Source of the DNA: Heliocidaris erythrogramma
Taxonomy: Eukaryota; Echinodermata; Echinoidea; Camarodonta; Echinometridae
Direction: 5' to 3'
Assembly (NCBI GenBank): GCA_025617745.1
Contig: CM046858.1
Location: 31,076,534-31,140,533 of the forward strand
DNA length: 64,000 bases
Shown one piece after another: positions 52,182 through 63,216 of the stretch. Made by a program: the position numbers and the translations under genes. Numbering within the stretch: the first letter of the stretch is position 1; each line of letters begins with the position of its first letter. The notes under the pieces were generated by a model. It saw nothing but the letters and a program-made list of their open reading frames with translations, did not search any database and was not told the DNA's origin.

Positions 52182-52490
52182 CTAATAGGCAGCCCTCAGA
52201 ATATCATCGAGCGTCACACTGCTAACATTACGAGTGTCATGAGCATGGGGCTTACTATCTGATAAAAGAGCCTCTGGGCCAGCTGCCTGAATAGCTTCGA
52301 CAATCCATCTAGAAATGGAATCGAGAGAAGCTGGACCAGATGCAATGGCTACCAAAAAGAGCGTCTTCATCGTAAGATGGTGGAGCGAAGCTTTACCCAG
52401 GGCTTCGAGAACCCGAGGCAAACTCCAAGACGGGACTAACTGAGAACAAGGGGGATGTTTGAGAAAGAAAGACGGAATTAATCCACTCAA
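52182..52490 (-). pseudogene. DIRS tyrosine recombinase (copy C), internally deleted
   Basis: Reads LVPSWSLPRVLEALGKASLH, then VAIASG directly followed by PASLDSISRWIVEAI, and later HDTR. Compared with copy B the segment from the first catalytic Arg to the REPF block (about 95 residues) is missing, as is part of the region before the Tyr. The protein ends DDILRAAY. It is inactive. Confidence 0.8.
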
Positions 52491-52598
52491 CAGCGGGTAA
52501 TTGGCAATCCCCGAACCATCCGGAAACCCTGTATGAATGGCACCGATCTCCCTCAGTTGGGAGGAGGCATCCAGGGCCCAGACGCAAAAAGGTCTACC

Positions 52599-53609
52599 TC
52601 AGGCGGGCCCCAGAGGTTGTAAAGGAAGGAACTTCCATTCTGATGGAAGACACCTGCCCCGGGATAGGAAGTCCGCAATGAGGTTTTCCTGACCGGGGAT
52701 GAAGGAGACAACAGTCAAGATCGCAATGTGACAACACCACCTCCACAATTGTGCGGCTAAGGCATCTAGGGTGGCAGAATGAGTGCCTCCCTGCCAACTG
52801 ATATAAGCCGCAACCATGACATTGTCAGTTAGAATCAGTTAGAATCAGAAATGAACAACGGAGAAGTCGTCGTCTGAAATGAAGCAGGGTTAGGAAAACC
52901 GCCATAAATTCTAGAACATTGATAGGGGTAGAGTCCCAAGATGTGACCAATCCCCCGAAACCGTGCTGCCGTTGCAGTGTCCGCCCCACCCTAGCCGAGA
53001 GGCATCTGTCGAACCGCAACGTTTGTCCAGCGGGAAAGAAGGGATTTGATTTCTACTGGGACTGGAATCCAGACCAAGAGGGAATCCCTGCACGGTTGGT
53101 AAAACCTGAGGAGATGCCTCTGAAAGGGCCTCATAAGAAGCCTGCAATCCTCTACAACATCGACCAGACTGACTAGATATCCCAAGAATTGAAGCCACTG
53201 CCTGGTCCTGACCCTTCTGGCCAAAAGTAGCCGACTTGGCCGCGGAGACGATAATAAGAATCCTGTCTCGACTGGGCCATGCTAACTGATTCTGAATATC
53301 CATCACTGCCCCCAGAAAAACTGGTCGGCGTGTAGGAATCATCTCTGACTTTTCCCAAGTTATTAGGAAACCTAATTCTTGCGTCACATTGACCAGCATG
53401 CGTGCTCTGTCTAAGAGAAGAGCTTCCGACTCCGCTAGGAGGAGCCAGTCGTCCAGACAGCAAAAAAGACGAAGGCCGCGACTCCTGATCGAGGCTGCCA
53501 GGGCAGCCACTACCCACGTATAGACCCAAGGGGCAAGGCACAGCCCGAAGGGAAGAGCACGAAAGTGGAAAGTCTCTGAGAAAGGAAGGAGAATCCCAGA
53601 AGGTCCCTT
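52599..53609 (-). pseudogene. DIRS RT palm end and RNase H (copy C)
   Basis: Begins at the junction with the inserted element: FRALPFGLCLAPWVYTW, then CLDDWLLLAE with the RT Asp pair, then the thumb (ITWEKSEMIPTRRPVF). RNase H follows as STDASRLGWGG, LEFMAVFLTLLHF and LTD, with frame changes near 53200, 52900 and 52820. The end of the domain (PGQENLIADFLSRGR) is near 52650. The methylase-like extension is mostly gone. Confidence 0.8.
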
Positions 53610-54281
53610 CAGAGCTGCCAACCTCTGGCCAAGCTTTTCCGTACACGCCAAGCTGGAAAGTCGTATTTTGGCGATGAAATCCGTAATTTTTTGCTAGTCA
53701 CCAAATACCAAATTTTTTAACTGCAACTGCCACCAAAATTGTAAAAGTTAGATCTAAAAATGTCCTATAATTACTCTTGATGACACCCCAATAATTATCA
53801 TTGGGAATAGGATAATTATCTAGATCTAGAAACATAAAAAACCAGCTAAACACTCTCGTTCCCTATTCATCCTTTTGATTCCACTACAGAGCAGCTCCAC
53901 ATATTGCCGTCTTACACCAAGCGGCAGCCGCCCCGCGCCGCCCGCGGGCTGTGCTAGCCAGCTTCGCCTTACGCCTCAGTGTGTAAGAGCAGCCGCACCG
54001 CTAGCGCTCGAGCTAGAAGTTTGCGTGTGCGGTGAAAGTATGTTCGCAGTCTCCTTCCTGTATGCACTTTAGGTACATACACAGTGCGGAGTTCCGGGAA
54101 CAGCGAAAATAATACAATATGAGTGTGAAAGTATGAGTGATAACAAATACATGTGCGCAACGTATAACACGAATAGTGCATAATCAGATTTCTTCAAATC
54201 CGTAGTTTAGAGGGGAAATCCGTACATGTACTTCCGTATTTGGGCTTGAATTCCTAACAAATACGGTAAATCCGTACTGGT
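53610..54281. mobile_element. CAGAGCTGCC-ended transposon inside DIRS RT
   Basis: The left end is CAGAGCTGCCAAC (53610). TCCCTT is duplicated at 53604-53609 and 54282-54287. The right end (CCGTACTGGT) lacks the matching terminus, so the right TIR is lost, but sub-terminal AAATCCGTA/TACGGTAAAT words match the sister copies. It splits the RT between the palm aspartate region and LPFGL; the coding on both sides is in register once the element and one TCCCTT are disregarded. The 672-bp body has a GC-rich patch and no gene. Confidence 0.75.
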
Positions 54282-54623
54282 TCCCTTGAAGCGGGATGAA
54301 TAGGGATATGGAAATACCCATCTTTGAGATCTATGGAAATTGCGTAATCCTTCCTATTGATCAGCGGGAGAATAGAGGCTAGAGTTTCCATCCGAAAATG
54401 CACCAGAGGAATAAATTTGTTTATCCTTTTCAAGTTCATAATTAATTGGAGTTTTCCCGAGCGCTTGAACTGCTTGGTCATTTCAGTAACCTGCTTCCGT
54501 GCATCAATCTCCCTTTCAAACACTGTATCGAATTGCCCGCCAAAGAGCAAAGGGCTCTGTGAGCGAACGTCCCAGAGAAGTGATGGTATGTCACCTCTCC
54601 TTAACCTGAGCAAGGGCGGAAAG
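54282..54623 (-). pseudogene. DIRS RT fingers and motif A (copy C)
   Basis: The - strand reads FDTVFEREIDARKQVTEMTK, then SGKLQLIMNLKRINKFIP, then ISIDLKDGYFHIPIHPAS, which is RT motif A with its catalytic Asp. Copy B lacks precisely this part. Between MTKQF and SGKL about 150 residues present in copy B are missing here. Confidence 0.85.
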
Positions 54624-54892
54624 CATACCTGCCAACTTTTGAGGACCAAAAAGAGTAATATTTATTTGTGTGGTGGGGGGGGGGGGACATAATGTGCGCA
54701 CATGACGAGCGCGTAGCGCGAAGTCCCTTCTGGCCGGGGCCCGCCATAGGGCCCTGGAAGCTCTGGAGTTCTAGATGCTCCCAGATGCAATCTATCATGT
54801 TTTTGAACCCTAATATTACAAAAACTAATTGTTCATTGGGGACATGCCCCCACCCCTCCCTCATCGGATGGCGAAAAAATAAGAAACAAGAG

Positions 54893-55640
54893 CCCCAGGG
54901 GGCACGACGCTCACTTGAGGTGGATAAATTCACATCTGGTGCATGTTCTCTCTAGCACCACCAGGAGATATATTAGAAATTGAAACAACTAGGAGGATGT
55001 ACATGAGATGATGTTAGAAATTAACATAATTCCCCCCCCCCCCCCCCCCGCCTGGTTCTGGAGAAGAAGATGTTTGAAATTACATAGCTTTTACAGTTGG
55101 GGACCACATGTACCATTTTAGCAACTTTGGGTCCCCTACCCCTAAGGATGATTCCTACCAAGTTTATTTAAATTCCGATCATGTGTTTTGGAGAAGATCT
55201 GAATGTACATTTTGCCTGGCAGCGCTCGCCCCCCTCCCCTCCAGTATGTTACCCCACAGGGCCCCTATAGGGCCACTCAGAGAAATTTCATGAACAACAT
55301 TCATTCTTCATCTATAGAGGTATCTCTATACACAATACCAAGTCTGAGCTATGCCTGGTTCTGGAGAAGAAGATGTTTGAAATTGACATGGCTTTTACAA
55401 CTGGGGGCCCTCCCCCTGGGCCCCCCTGGGGGCCACATGTACCATTTTAGCAACTTTGGGTCCCCTACCCCTAAGGATGATTCCTACCAAGTTTGGTTGA
55501 ATTCCGATCATGGGTTTTGGAGAAGAAGATGAAAATGTAAAAAGTTAACGGACGACGCACGACGGACAACGGACCACGCACAACGGACAAATTTCCATCG
55601 CAATAGCTCACTCGAGCCTTAGGCTCAGGTGAGCTAAAAA
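54893..55640 (+). mobile_element. GCTCACCTGAG-ended repeat element, copy 2
   Basis: Uninterrupted copy of the repeat at 22175: CAAGAGCCCCAGGGGGCACG at the start, two units with C runs, and GAGCCTTAGGCTCAGGTGAGC at the end. Its sequence at 55295-55310 (CAACATTCATTCTTC) is the empty target for the insertion at 23338. It has fewer tandem units than copy 1. Confidence 0.85.
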
Positions 55641-56234
55641 AGAAAGAAAATGGAATAGGAAAGAAGACGGTTGGACCCATTCCGGCAACCCCCCCCCCCC
55701 CCAACGGCGTCTTAGCTTAGCTTTAAGATTATTCCAAAAGACAGTGCTCCTAGAATGGCTAGACTCTAGCTACGCCACTGTTAAAGGGAAAATTTAGGGT
55801 CACGATAGGATATTAGGGTCACGATAGGATATTATGGTTTTAATTGTCATCTTCAAAAAGCGGATCTCTTTTCGACGAAAAGCACCTCCCCCACCCCCGC
55901 AATGAATAAAAAAATGAAATGGAGACACAAAACTGGGAAGGTTTATAATAGAGGACAGGAGAAGTGAAAAGAGACGAAAATAAGAGTACGAGATTTGAAG
56001 AATCGAATAAGCGTTTATATGTGTGTGTGTCAGTGTGGGCGTGTTTAGCCGTATGTCCGAGGACATATTCGGGCAGAGAACAAAAAAAAAATCATGACAA
56101 CAATGGTCATCGGAAGCCGGAAAATAGTCCTCGAACGTCGAACAATGAATTTGTGCTTTATACCGTCGACTGTCCGAGAACGGAGGAAAAATAGAGGAAC
56201 AATACTTGTCCTCGGAAATAAAGCCATACAAGTC

Positions 56235-56238
<4 letters not shown>
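55641..56238. other. No gene seen
   Basis: Holds C14 at 55689 and a 19-bp direct duplication (AGGGTCACGATAGGATATT at about 55796 and 55815). No coding support. Confidence 0.5.
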
Positions 56239-56239
<1 letters not shown>

Positions 56240-56266
<27 letters not shown>

Positions 56267-56287
56267 CGCGTGTGCGTGCGTGTGTGG
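56240..56287. repeat. (TG)n microsatellite
   Basis: About thirteen TG units followed by TGCG and TGTG variants, directly before the tRNA-like segment. Confidence 0.85.
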
Positions 56288-56362
56288 AGGTGTCGTAGTC
56301 GAACGGTTTACAGCGCTTGACTGGAAACGCGAAGGTTGGGGGTTTGATATGGTACGGCACCT
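56288..56362 (+). ncRNA. Degenerate tRNA-like segment (tRNA pseudogene or SINE head)
   Basis: Acceptor-like ends GGTGTCG and CGGCACC pair with one wobble. An A-box-like TAGTCGAACGG and a GACTGGAAAC stretch (GGA in the anticodon position, Ser-like) follow. The B box is degraded (GGTTTGATATGG). Probably not functional. Confidence 0.4.
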
Positions 56363-57481
56363 ATGGCCTTTTTGTTGTAAAAAAAATGATAGCAACTTTC
56401 CTTTTTTTAATTTACGAGCGCGCGAAGCTAGCGACCAAAAATAATTGTGCCTTTCCGTTGTGAAAAATCATAAAAATAACATATTTCTGCATATAATGAC
56501 TGAAATATGAGGATATTCGGGCACCTCACTCCCTGAATATGAGGTGTGAGTTGCCGGAATATTGGCACTTTCAAACTCCGGGGGGGGGGGGGGGGGGGTT
56601 GGCTGCACGCCCCCCCCTTCTCGTACGCCTATGCCTATGCCTATGCCTATGTTAAGTACACAGTTGCGATTGATTTTAACTTGCGATTGTTTCAAATAAA
56701 TCGCTTCAACTCTTATATGGCGGGGCACTGGTTGATAAAAGCCATTAATTTAGGTCAGAATGTTTTCTTCTACATTATGTAATTCCTTATTTCTATTTTT
56801 TACAATGAGGATTGTTTTACTCTCAATGTCTTTTAGTGTTTTGTAATTCGTTATGCTTGTAAAAGTTATTTCAAACTTCAGGTCAGCGGTTGTAACTGTT
56901 AAAAACGCAGAATGTGCAGTAAAATGAAGCAACTCATTAGAATCTGTACAAATGATTAATGGTTTTACTCATAAATACGAACCTACCATTTTTCATTGAC
57001 ATAATTATATGACCTTCAAATGCCCAAATATTCCATATTCGGCAGTAGGGTTAATTAATATTATTCATGGCTCATTATTACATGTTCTATATTTATCTTT
57101 TGATGGCGAAATTGCATTTCTATTACAATTTTTAAAAAAGGGTTTTATTTTTTTTTAACTCGCTTCGCTCGCTTGCAAATTGTAAAAACGGGGAGTATGA
57201 TATTCTGCCAAGAGGCATCAGCTCCCCCTTTCAAAAACATTACGTTGCCATGTTCTGTTTGTAAAGATCTACTTGGAACTTTGGTGTGTCTCATTTTCCA
57301 AAGCGGTATATACATATAAATAACTTCAAGCCAATTTAGTTGTAGCAAATTTAATCCGGAATCCGATCATTCACTTTCTTCAATACATCATGATGTATTT
57401 GTAATCACCGAAGCAATATCATTTTGAGAAATGAAATATGTATTCCTGAGGCGCTCGCTCACAAATATTGGTTATTATAAT
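56363..57481. other. No gene seen
   Basis: Contains G19 (56580-56598), a CCTATG repeat (56628-56650) and AT-rich DNA. Confidence 0.5.
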
Positions 57482-57655
57482 AGGAACAATGATATTAATG
57501 ATAATAATATTAATAATAATAATAATGATGATAATAACAATAATAATCATTATAATAATAATAATAATAATGATAATATTGATAGGAATTACGATAATAA
57601 TGGCTATTTCTCTGGATTTTATTATAATTGTTATCATCATTGTTATGATTATTGA
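57482..57655. repeat. (AAT/GAT)n microsatellite
   Basis: Mostly AATAATAAT and GATAAT units. Both strands read as long Ile- or Asn-rich frames, which are composition artefacts. Confidence 0.85.
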
Positions 57656-57744
57656 GTACGAAATTAATATCTTTACACTTAGCCGTCTTTCCCCTCCTCC
57701 CTATGCGAAATACGGATTGACGCCGTATTCTCTGAATTTACAAC

Positions 57745-58008
57745 CCTTTTTCATTTTCGGAAATACGAACCCTATTTCATTTTCGGAAATACGAACCCTA
57801 TTTCATTTTCGCAAATACGAACCCTTTTTCATTTTCGGAAATACGAACCCTATTTCATTTTCGCAAATACGAACCTTTTTTCATTTTCGGAAATACGAAC
57901 CTTCGGAATTATGAACCCTATTTCATTTTCGGAATAACGAACCATCGGAATTATGAACCTTCGGAAAAACGAACATTCGGAAATACGAACCTTCGGAAAA
58001 ACGACATG
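57745..58008. repeat. 26-bp minisatellite
   Basis: About six units of ACGAACCCTATTTCATTTTC followed by GGAAAT, then shorter 16-bp variants (GAACCTTCGGAAATAC). Confidence 0.85.
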
Positions 58009-58301
58009 TAACCCAATTATCATCCACTGCCATTATGCATAACATTGACTCACTGCACAGTACGTTATATTGTCAATGTACACTGTTTGTTCTCACATCC
58101 ATGCTTCGTATACATTGTACATGTAAGCACAAACAGTGCACATCGACAAGATAAGGCAGTTGCAGGAGATCTACGTAGTATAAGTTCGCACAACCATACA
58201 TTATTCAGAAAATCGTAATTTTGTGACACAAAATCGTAAGGAGTAATATACAATAAAAATTCGTAATAATTATGCCCAAATCGTAAGAGTTGGCAGGTAT
58301 G

Positions 58302-59250
58302 GGAAAGGGCCAAAGTCCTGCAGCGGCTCGTAACCGAGGCAGCCGCACCAGAGAGTTGTGACCACTGCAGACCAGCAAGAGTGAGCAGTAAATCATCAAT
58401 GACAAGCTTATCACCCTCGGTGACATTCAACTCGTCCGCCCTGGATCTGAGGTTGGAAAGAGAGCCTTGAAATGCGGCTAAGCGCATACTGGCTCTGATT
58501 TGGTTGCCAACATTACCCCAACGTCTATCCTCAGACTTGAATGAGGAAGAAGTAAGCGGGTTAGACACACGCAGGCGTCGACCGACCGCCAAAATCTCTG
58601 GGGAGAGAGACTTAGCTTTGAAAAAGCTATCATAATCTTGGGATATAAAGGCAAAGGCTCTACCCTACCCCTAATCGGGCCGAGGTGCTTAAGAGAAAGC
58701 TTGGCCTCAACACGGACATACTCCGCAATGAAATCCTCCGTGAGGGAAATACCCTCACAGGGAGCTTGCTGCCTGAACAATCGAGAAGTCGAACCCTGTG
58801 CACAGGTCGACTGAAATTCAGGGAGATATTTAGCCAACAAAACAGCAGCCTCTGCCCCGCAAAGGGAGAGCGATTGAGGCTCTCTGCCTGCTCCGGCAAA
58901 GTCAATTCAGAAACAGAAGTCTGAGAAGCAGACTCAAAATTTGACACCACCTGAATAGAATGGGGGGAAGGCCCGCGCACTATCAAAGGCGGGTACCCCC
59001 ATGGGTCACTATAGGTCTCTTCACCCGGCGGAGCCCCGAGGGGCGCGGATGGAGGTGTCCCAGAAGGCCCAGGCATATACAAAGGGACGAGGTCCCAGTG
59101 TTCACCCGAGCACTATAAACCGTATGTTGAAGCACTGCTGCTCCACCTGACAGTGAAGGGAGAGCACTAGTCGTCGAGCGACGACACCTGATGCTCCACA
59201 GACCGCCCAAATTTGTTGGCACAAGTATTCCCATTAGCTGGCAAATGCAA
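58302..59250 (-). pseudogene. DIRS gag (copy C), several frames
   Basis: Segments in three frames match copy B: LAKYLPEFQSTCAQGSTSRL and CEGISLTEDF (about 58750), GAPPGEETYSDPWG (about 59030), and a C-terminal part RRLRVSNPLTSSSFKSEDRR to LQWSQLSGAAASV (58560-58330) that copy B lacks. The frameshifts and the CATACCTGCCAAC element at its 3' side make it non-functional. Confidence 0.7.
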
Positions 59251-59292
59251 CAGCCCGGGTAGCACTCATTCCCCCATATGGTTAAAACCGGG

Positions 59293-60707
59293 TGTCACAG
59301 GTGGATATTCAAAATTAACATTTTACATTTATTTTCCCCAGCTGTATTTTCGTTGCCTGGGAAAAAGGAGTTTTTGTATATCGTGGATTTATATGTGTAA
59401 CACATTAGAGCGAATCTATAGAAACATATGTAAATGAAGTGTTTGCTTTAGGTATATACCTCTTTCAATGCCGTAGTTCGATTTGTCAATGGACTTGACG
59501 TACGTTTACTGTGTATCCGTAATGTATCTGTTATCCTGCGATGCGAAGCCTGCTGGTAGGTACCACGCCCAAAGTGATGGGTAAGGCAAGGGTTTGATTA
59601 CATGTTAGCTGGGATTACGTTCTCTGCTTTCGTTGATACAACATGAATTTATGTAGGGGATAGTGGTTTGCCTGCAAGTCAAGTGTCTGTTCTGCAATTG
59701 ATGTTATGTTTTGCCTGCCGAATTTAACCCGCAAGATATGGCGGTTGTCGTATTATCTGTTTATTCTAATTTGATATTCGGGAGCCAAGAAGTTGCTATT
59801 CTGGTCAATTGCGAATGGAGTCATTTTTTTTAGGATGGGAAAACTCACCATGCGGTGGTAAGCATGAACATGCATTTAACAGTTTTTAGTAAATACATTG
59901 AGATATGAACACATGCTTTTAAAGCAGTAAATTGTAAGTCACGATAGATTATGACAAGTTGATGTGTGAAGCTTTATACTGACTGAATAACATTTCATGC
60001 GTTGTTAAAGCAAGTTAAGCCAGAAAAGGGCAAGTGTTTATAAATACTGATAATCCCTTAGCGGCTTTTAAACAAAGCCGGATTAACAGGTGGTTTGTGA
60101 TATTAGAAATGATAAATCTCATTTAAATGTGCACGGACTTAATTGATGTGTGTTTGTGGAAGAAGAATCATAATCTTGTCATAAAGGATGAGGTTATGGA
60201 AGGACGTTTGGCTTGTTCTTTCAAATAGAGTTTATTTTCGGGATTGGAGTCACTCTTCGTTGGAGTTCTAAGCGTCCGATTGGGAGGTCAGCCATATCCG
60301 CTTCATGGACTGGGACCGGACGGTCATTAGCGGTCATCGCGCGGATCCTCATCGATGTCGTCGCAACACAGAAACTTCATTGACGCAGGAATCATCGTCA
60401 GCGGTAGCTCGCGTTTGAAGGCAACGGGGCCCCAACCGCGAACTCTTGAATCAAGGTTTTGTGTGTTTCCGTTTGTTTGTGTGCGTGAATTAACTGGTCC
60501 GTAAGTAATTAATAATTTTCAGTTTCATTTATCATATGAATGAATATGACTCAAATTTTAATAGTGTTGGAAAACAAAGAGTAATGCATTTATTAAAATC
60601 ACTTACAACTTAATTTCAAAGTGTACAAGCCTTTCTGTTGTGTTAATTATCTGAGCAATCGGATTTCCTTAGTTAAATTATTGTCGACCCTCGCCAGGGC
60701 CGTGACA
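59293..60707. mobile_element. Solo LTR, about 1.4 kb
   Basis: Starts TGTCAC and ends GTGACA (TG to CA with a 6-bp inverted end). CCGGG is duplicated at 59288-59292 and 60708-60712, and the DIRS sequence (GGGGGCTAGGGT) resumes right after. No internal coding region or second LTR, so it is a solo LTR left by recombination. Its sequence is unlike the two gypsy LTRs here. Orientation unknown. Confidence 0.75.
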
Positions 60708-60753
60708 CCGGGGGCTAGGGTATGTGAACCCACACCAACTTGTGTGTGCCCGT

Positions 60754-60935
60754 TGTAGTGTATGCAGACTATATGCAGATCTTATGCAGATTAGGCATTA
60801 ACATAAACTAGGGCAGAGGTCAACTTCCACCACTTGTAATCACGTTGAGCTATACAGACAGTAAAAGTACGAACCGTATTTCTTGGCCTGATCTGAGTGA
60901 GTTTGTCAGGTTGTACGAACTTATAAGACACTACA
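60754..60935 (+). repeat. 5' LTR of a second gypsy element
   Basis: 182 bp starting TGTAGTGT and ending ACACTACA, a perfect 8-bp inverted end. It is followed at once by TTGGCGACGAGGATGGG, a PBS of common gypsy type, and is inserted in the DIRS gag region 41 bp after the solo LTR. Confidence 0.8.
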
Positions 60936-60952
60936 TTGGCGACGAGGATGGG
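60936..60952 (+). promoter_or_regulatory. Primer-binding site of the second gypsy element
   Basis: TTGGCGACGAGGATGGG directly follows the LTR; TGGCGACGAGG-type sites are frequent in animal Ty3/gypsy elements. Confidence 0.6.
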
Positions 60953-61099
60953 ATTTTGCTGATCTGTATGGACATGACTAAGAACAGGACATTTGACAGT
61001 TCTTGAGTAAGTTTCACGCCGTTTGTTACGTGAGTGCACGGTACGTGTGAAATACGAATTGCTCTACACTACGGTCCCATATATTGTGTTTGCTGTCTA

Positions 61100-61987
61100 G
61101 TTGATCACACGGGGATAGCGGTCAATATGGCGACATCGCGAATGAAATTCTCAAAGATTGACCTGAAGTGTGCTTATCAACAGATGATCTTAGATGAGGA
61201 GTCACAGATGATAGCAACGATTAGCACACATCGTGGATTGTTCAGGTACACCCGTCTTCCTTTCGGTATCTCCTCTAGCCCAGCCATCTGGCAAAGATTC
61301 ATGGAGCAAGTGATTGCAGGTTTAGATGGAACGTGCGCCATCATGGATGATGTACTAGTTACGGGGTCATCGGACAAGGAACACTGGGCCAACTTGGAGA
61401 AGGTCTTCCAACGTTTCAACGCCTTTGGGTTGCGTGTGAAAAGGGAGAAGTGTCTGTTCATGCAGGACAGTGTGGTGTACTTTGGACGAAGGATCACGGC
61501 CCAAGGCATCCAACCTGCAGAAGGGAAGGTGAAAGCAGTCCGCGCTGCTCCAACCCCTTCTAATGTCACCGAGCTCAGATCCTGGCTAGGAATGGTGAAT
61601 TATTATGCCCAGTTCATACCGAACTTATCTTCACTGATTCATCCCTTGAATGAGCTTCTAGGATCCAAGCCGTGGAATTGGGATGAGGATTGCGAGCAAG
61701 CATTCCAAGCAGTGAAGAATGCTATCAGCAAGGATAGACTGCTGGTTCATTACGATCCATCTCAAGAGTTAGAATTCAGGGCAGATGCATCACCATACGG
61801 TGTGGGAGCAGTTATCTGCCATGTCGACCGAACCGGGGAGAGGAGACCAATTGCATATGCCTTCAAAAATCTCAACAAGCATGAGAAGGGTTACGCTCAA
61901 CTGGACAAAGAGGCACTGGCAATAATGTTTGGACTGAAGCGTTTCCGGACATATCTACATGTCCAAAGAGTGCAGTGCCTACTCTAG
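61100..61987 (+). pseudogene. Second gypsy pol: RT (N-truncated) and part of RNase H
   Basis: RT homology starts abruptly near 61142 (MKFSKIDLKCAYQQM, motif A), so gag, protease and the RT fingers are deleted; only about 200 bp separate this point from the PBS. LPFGISSSPAIWQRFME and CAIMDDVLVTG (Asp pair intact) follow. RNase H begins FRADASPYGVGAVI and GYAQLDKEALAI, then stops at 61985 after FRTYLHV. The next part is in another frame. Confidence 0.88.
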
Positions 61988-63216
61988 CTGCTCAGAGAAT
62001 ACAGCGTTGGGCTGTAATGTTGTCAGCATTCAACTATGATTTGAAGTATCTTCCAGGGAAACTGAATGTGGTAGCCGATGCGCTATCCAGGCTCCCCTTG
62101 CCTGAGACAGAAGAAGGAGAAGATCTGATCTACAATATCGCAGCACACCGTCTAGACAGTCTCCCTGTTACCTGCAGTGACATCAAGCAACAGACACGCA
62201 AAGATCCTGTGATGTCCAAGGTTCTACAGATGGTGAAAACTGGATTGTGGACCAACCATGATGCAGAGTGGTTGAAACCATTTCTTAGTAGAAAGAGTGA
62301 GCTGAGTGTGGAGCAGGATTGTCTCCTGTGGGGATACCGAGTGGTCATCCCTGCTCATCTTCAGCAGGACGTACTGGAAGAGCTGCATTTGGCACATCCT
62401 GGAATGGTTCGTATGAAAGAGGTCGCGAGAAGTCATGTCTTGTGGCCAAACATTGATCGAGACATTGAAATGAAGGTATGTGAATGTGTTACATGTCAGC
62501 AGACATGTAACAGTCTTCCTACAGTGGCACCCCTGATGCCATGGATTTGGCCTGAAGCGCCTTGGATGTGTATTCATGTTGATTATGCGCAGAAGGACAA
62601 GGTCGATTACTTGGTCGTCGTAGATGCCTACTCAAAGTGGCCGGAAGTCATCATGATGAGTAGCACCACTTCTACGGCAACCATTACAGCTCTGAGGGAT
62701 CTGTTCAGCAAATATGGCGTCCCAGCACAGGTTGTCAGTGATAATGGACCTCGGTTCATTAGTGAAGAGTTTGAACATTTCCTCAAAATGAACGGAGTGA
62801 AACATGTGAAGGTAGCTCCGTATCATGCAGCTAGCAATGGAGCAGCAGAGAGGATGGTCCAATCATTCAAGAGATCACTGAGCGCAAGCAAGGTCCAAGG
62901 TCGTAGCCTTCAACAGTGTTTGGATAGCTTTCTTCTTGCGTACCGATCCACAAAGCAAGCTACAACAGAACAAACACCAGCTAGCTTGTTCCTGGGAAGG
63001 GAAATCAGGACACGATTGTCCCTTGTGCATCCCAGTACTTTGGAAAAGGTTGTGAGCAAACAAAGCGATCAAAAACTCCATCATGACAAACGGCAGGAGT
63101 TACGCAAGTTCTTCCCAGGAGAGCGTGTTCTGGTTAAGGATTTTGCAAGGATGGAGTTTGGTGGCCAGCAACAATCGCGGAGCACACTGCACCCAAGTCT
63201 TATGTGGTGTGTTTAG
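61975..63216 (+). pseudogene. Second gypsy pol: RNase H end and integrase
   Basis: Starts PTLAAQRIQRWAVMLSAFNY and LPGKLNVVADALSRL, the end of RNase H; the TDH-containing stretch normally before it is missing, so a short deletion accompanies the shift. Integrase follows with an HHCC finger (HLAHPGMVRMK to CVTCQQTC), then HVDYAQ, SDNGPRF and NGAAERM carrying the D, D and E. It ends prematurely near 63216. It is most like the K02A2.6-type animal gypsy integrases. Confidence 0.88.

Larger units (their letters stand above)
54624..58301. mobile_element. CATACCTGCCAAC-ended transposon, copy 2
   Basis: The 13-bp CATACCTGCCAAC (54624-54636) is perfectly inverted at 58289-58301. GGAAAG is duplicated at 54618-54623 and 58302-58307. 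It separates the DIRS RT from gag. Sub-terminal repeats are AAATCGTAA and GTAATA. The interior contains the GCTCACCTGAG repeat (54893-55640), a tRNA-like segment and several simple repeats; no transposase. Confidence 0.88.
47555..60753 (-). mobile_element. DIRS-type retroelement copy C, heavily interrupted
   Basis: Starts AATTGTAAAATCAGCACTG as copies A and B do. On the - strand it has gag (59250 to 58302), RT fingers and palm (54600 to 54282), the rest of RT and RNase H (53609 to 52599) and a shortened YR (52490 to 52182). Three GCTGCCAAC/CCTGCCAAC transposons (47678, 53610, 54624) and a solo LTR (59293) break it, and a gypsy element cuts it at 60754; the remaining 5' end lies outside. It also has its own deletions. 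Confidence 0.85.

Noticed and set aside
57419..57914. Long Ile-rich and Asn-rich frames on both strands
   Set aside because: Produced by (AAT)n and the 26-bp minisatellite.
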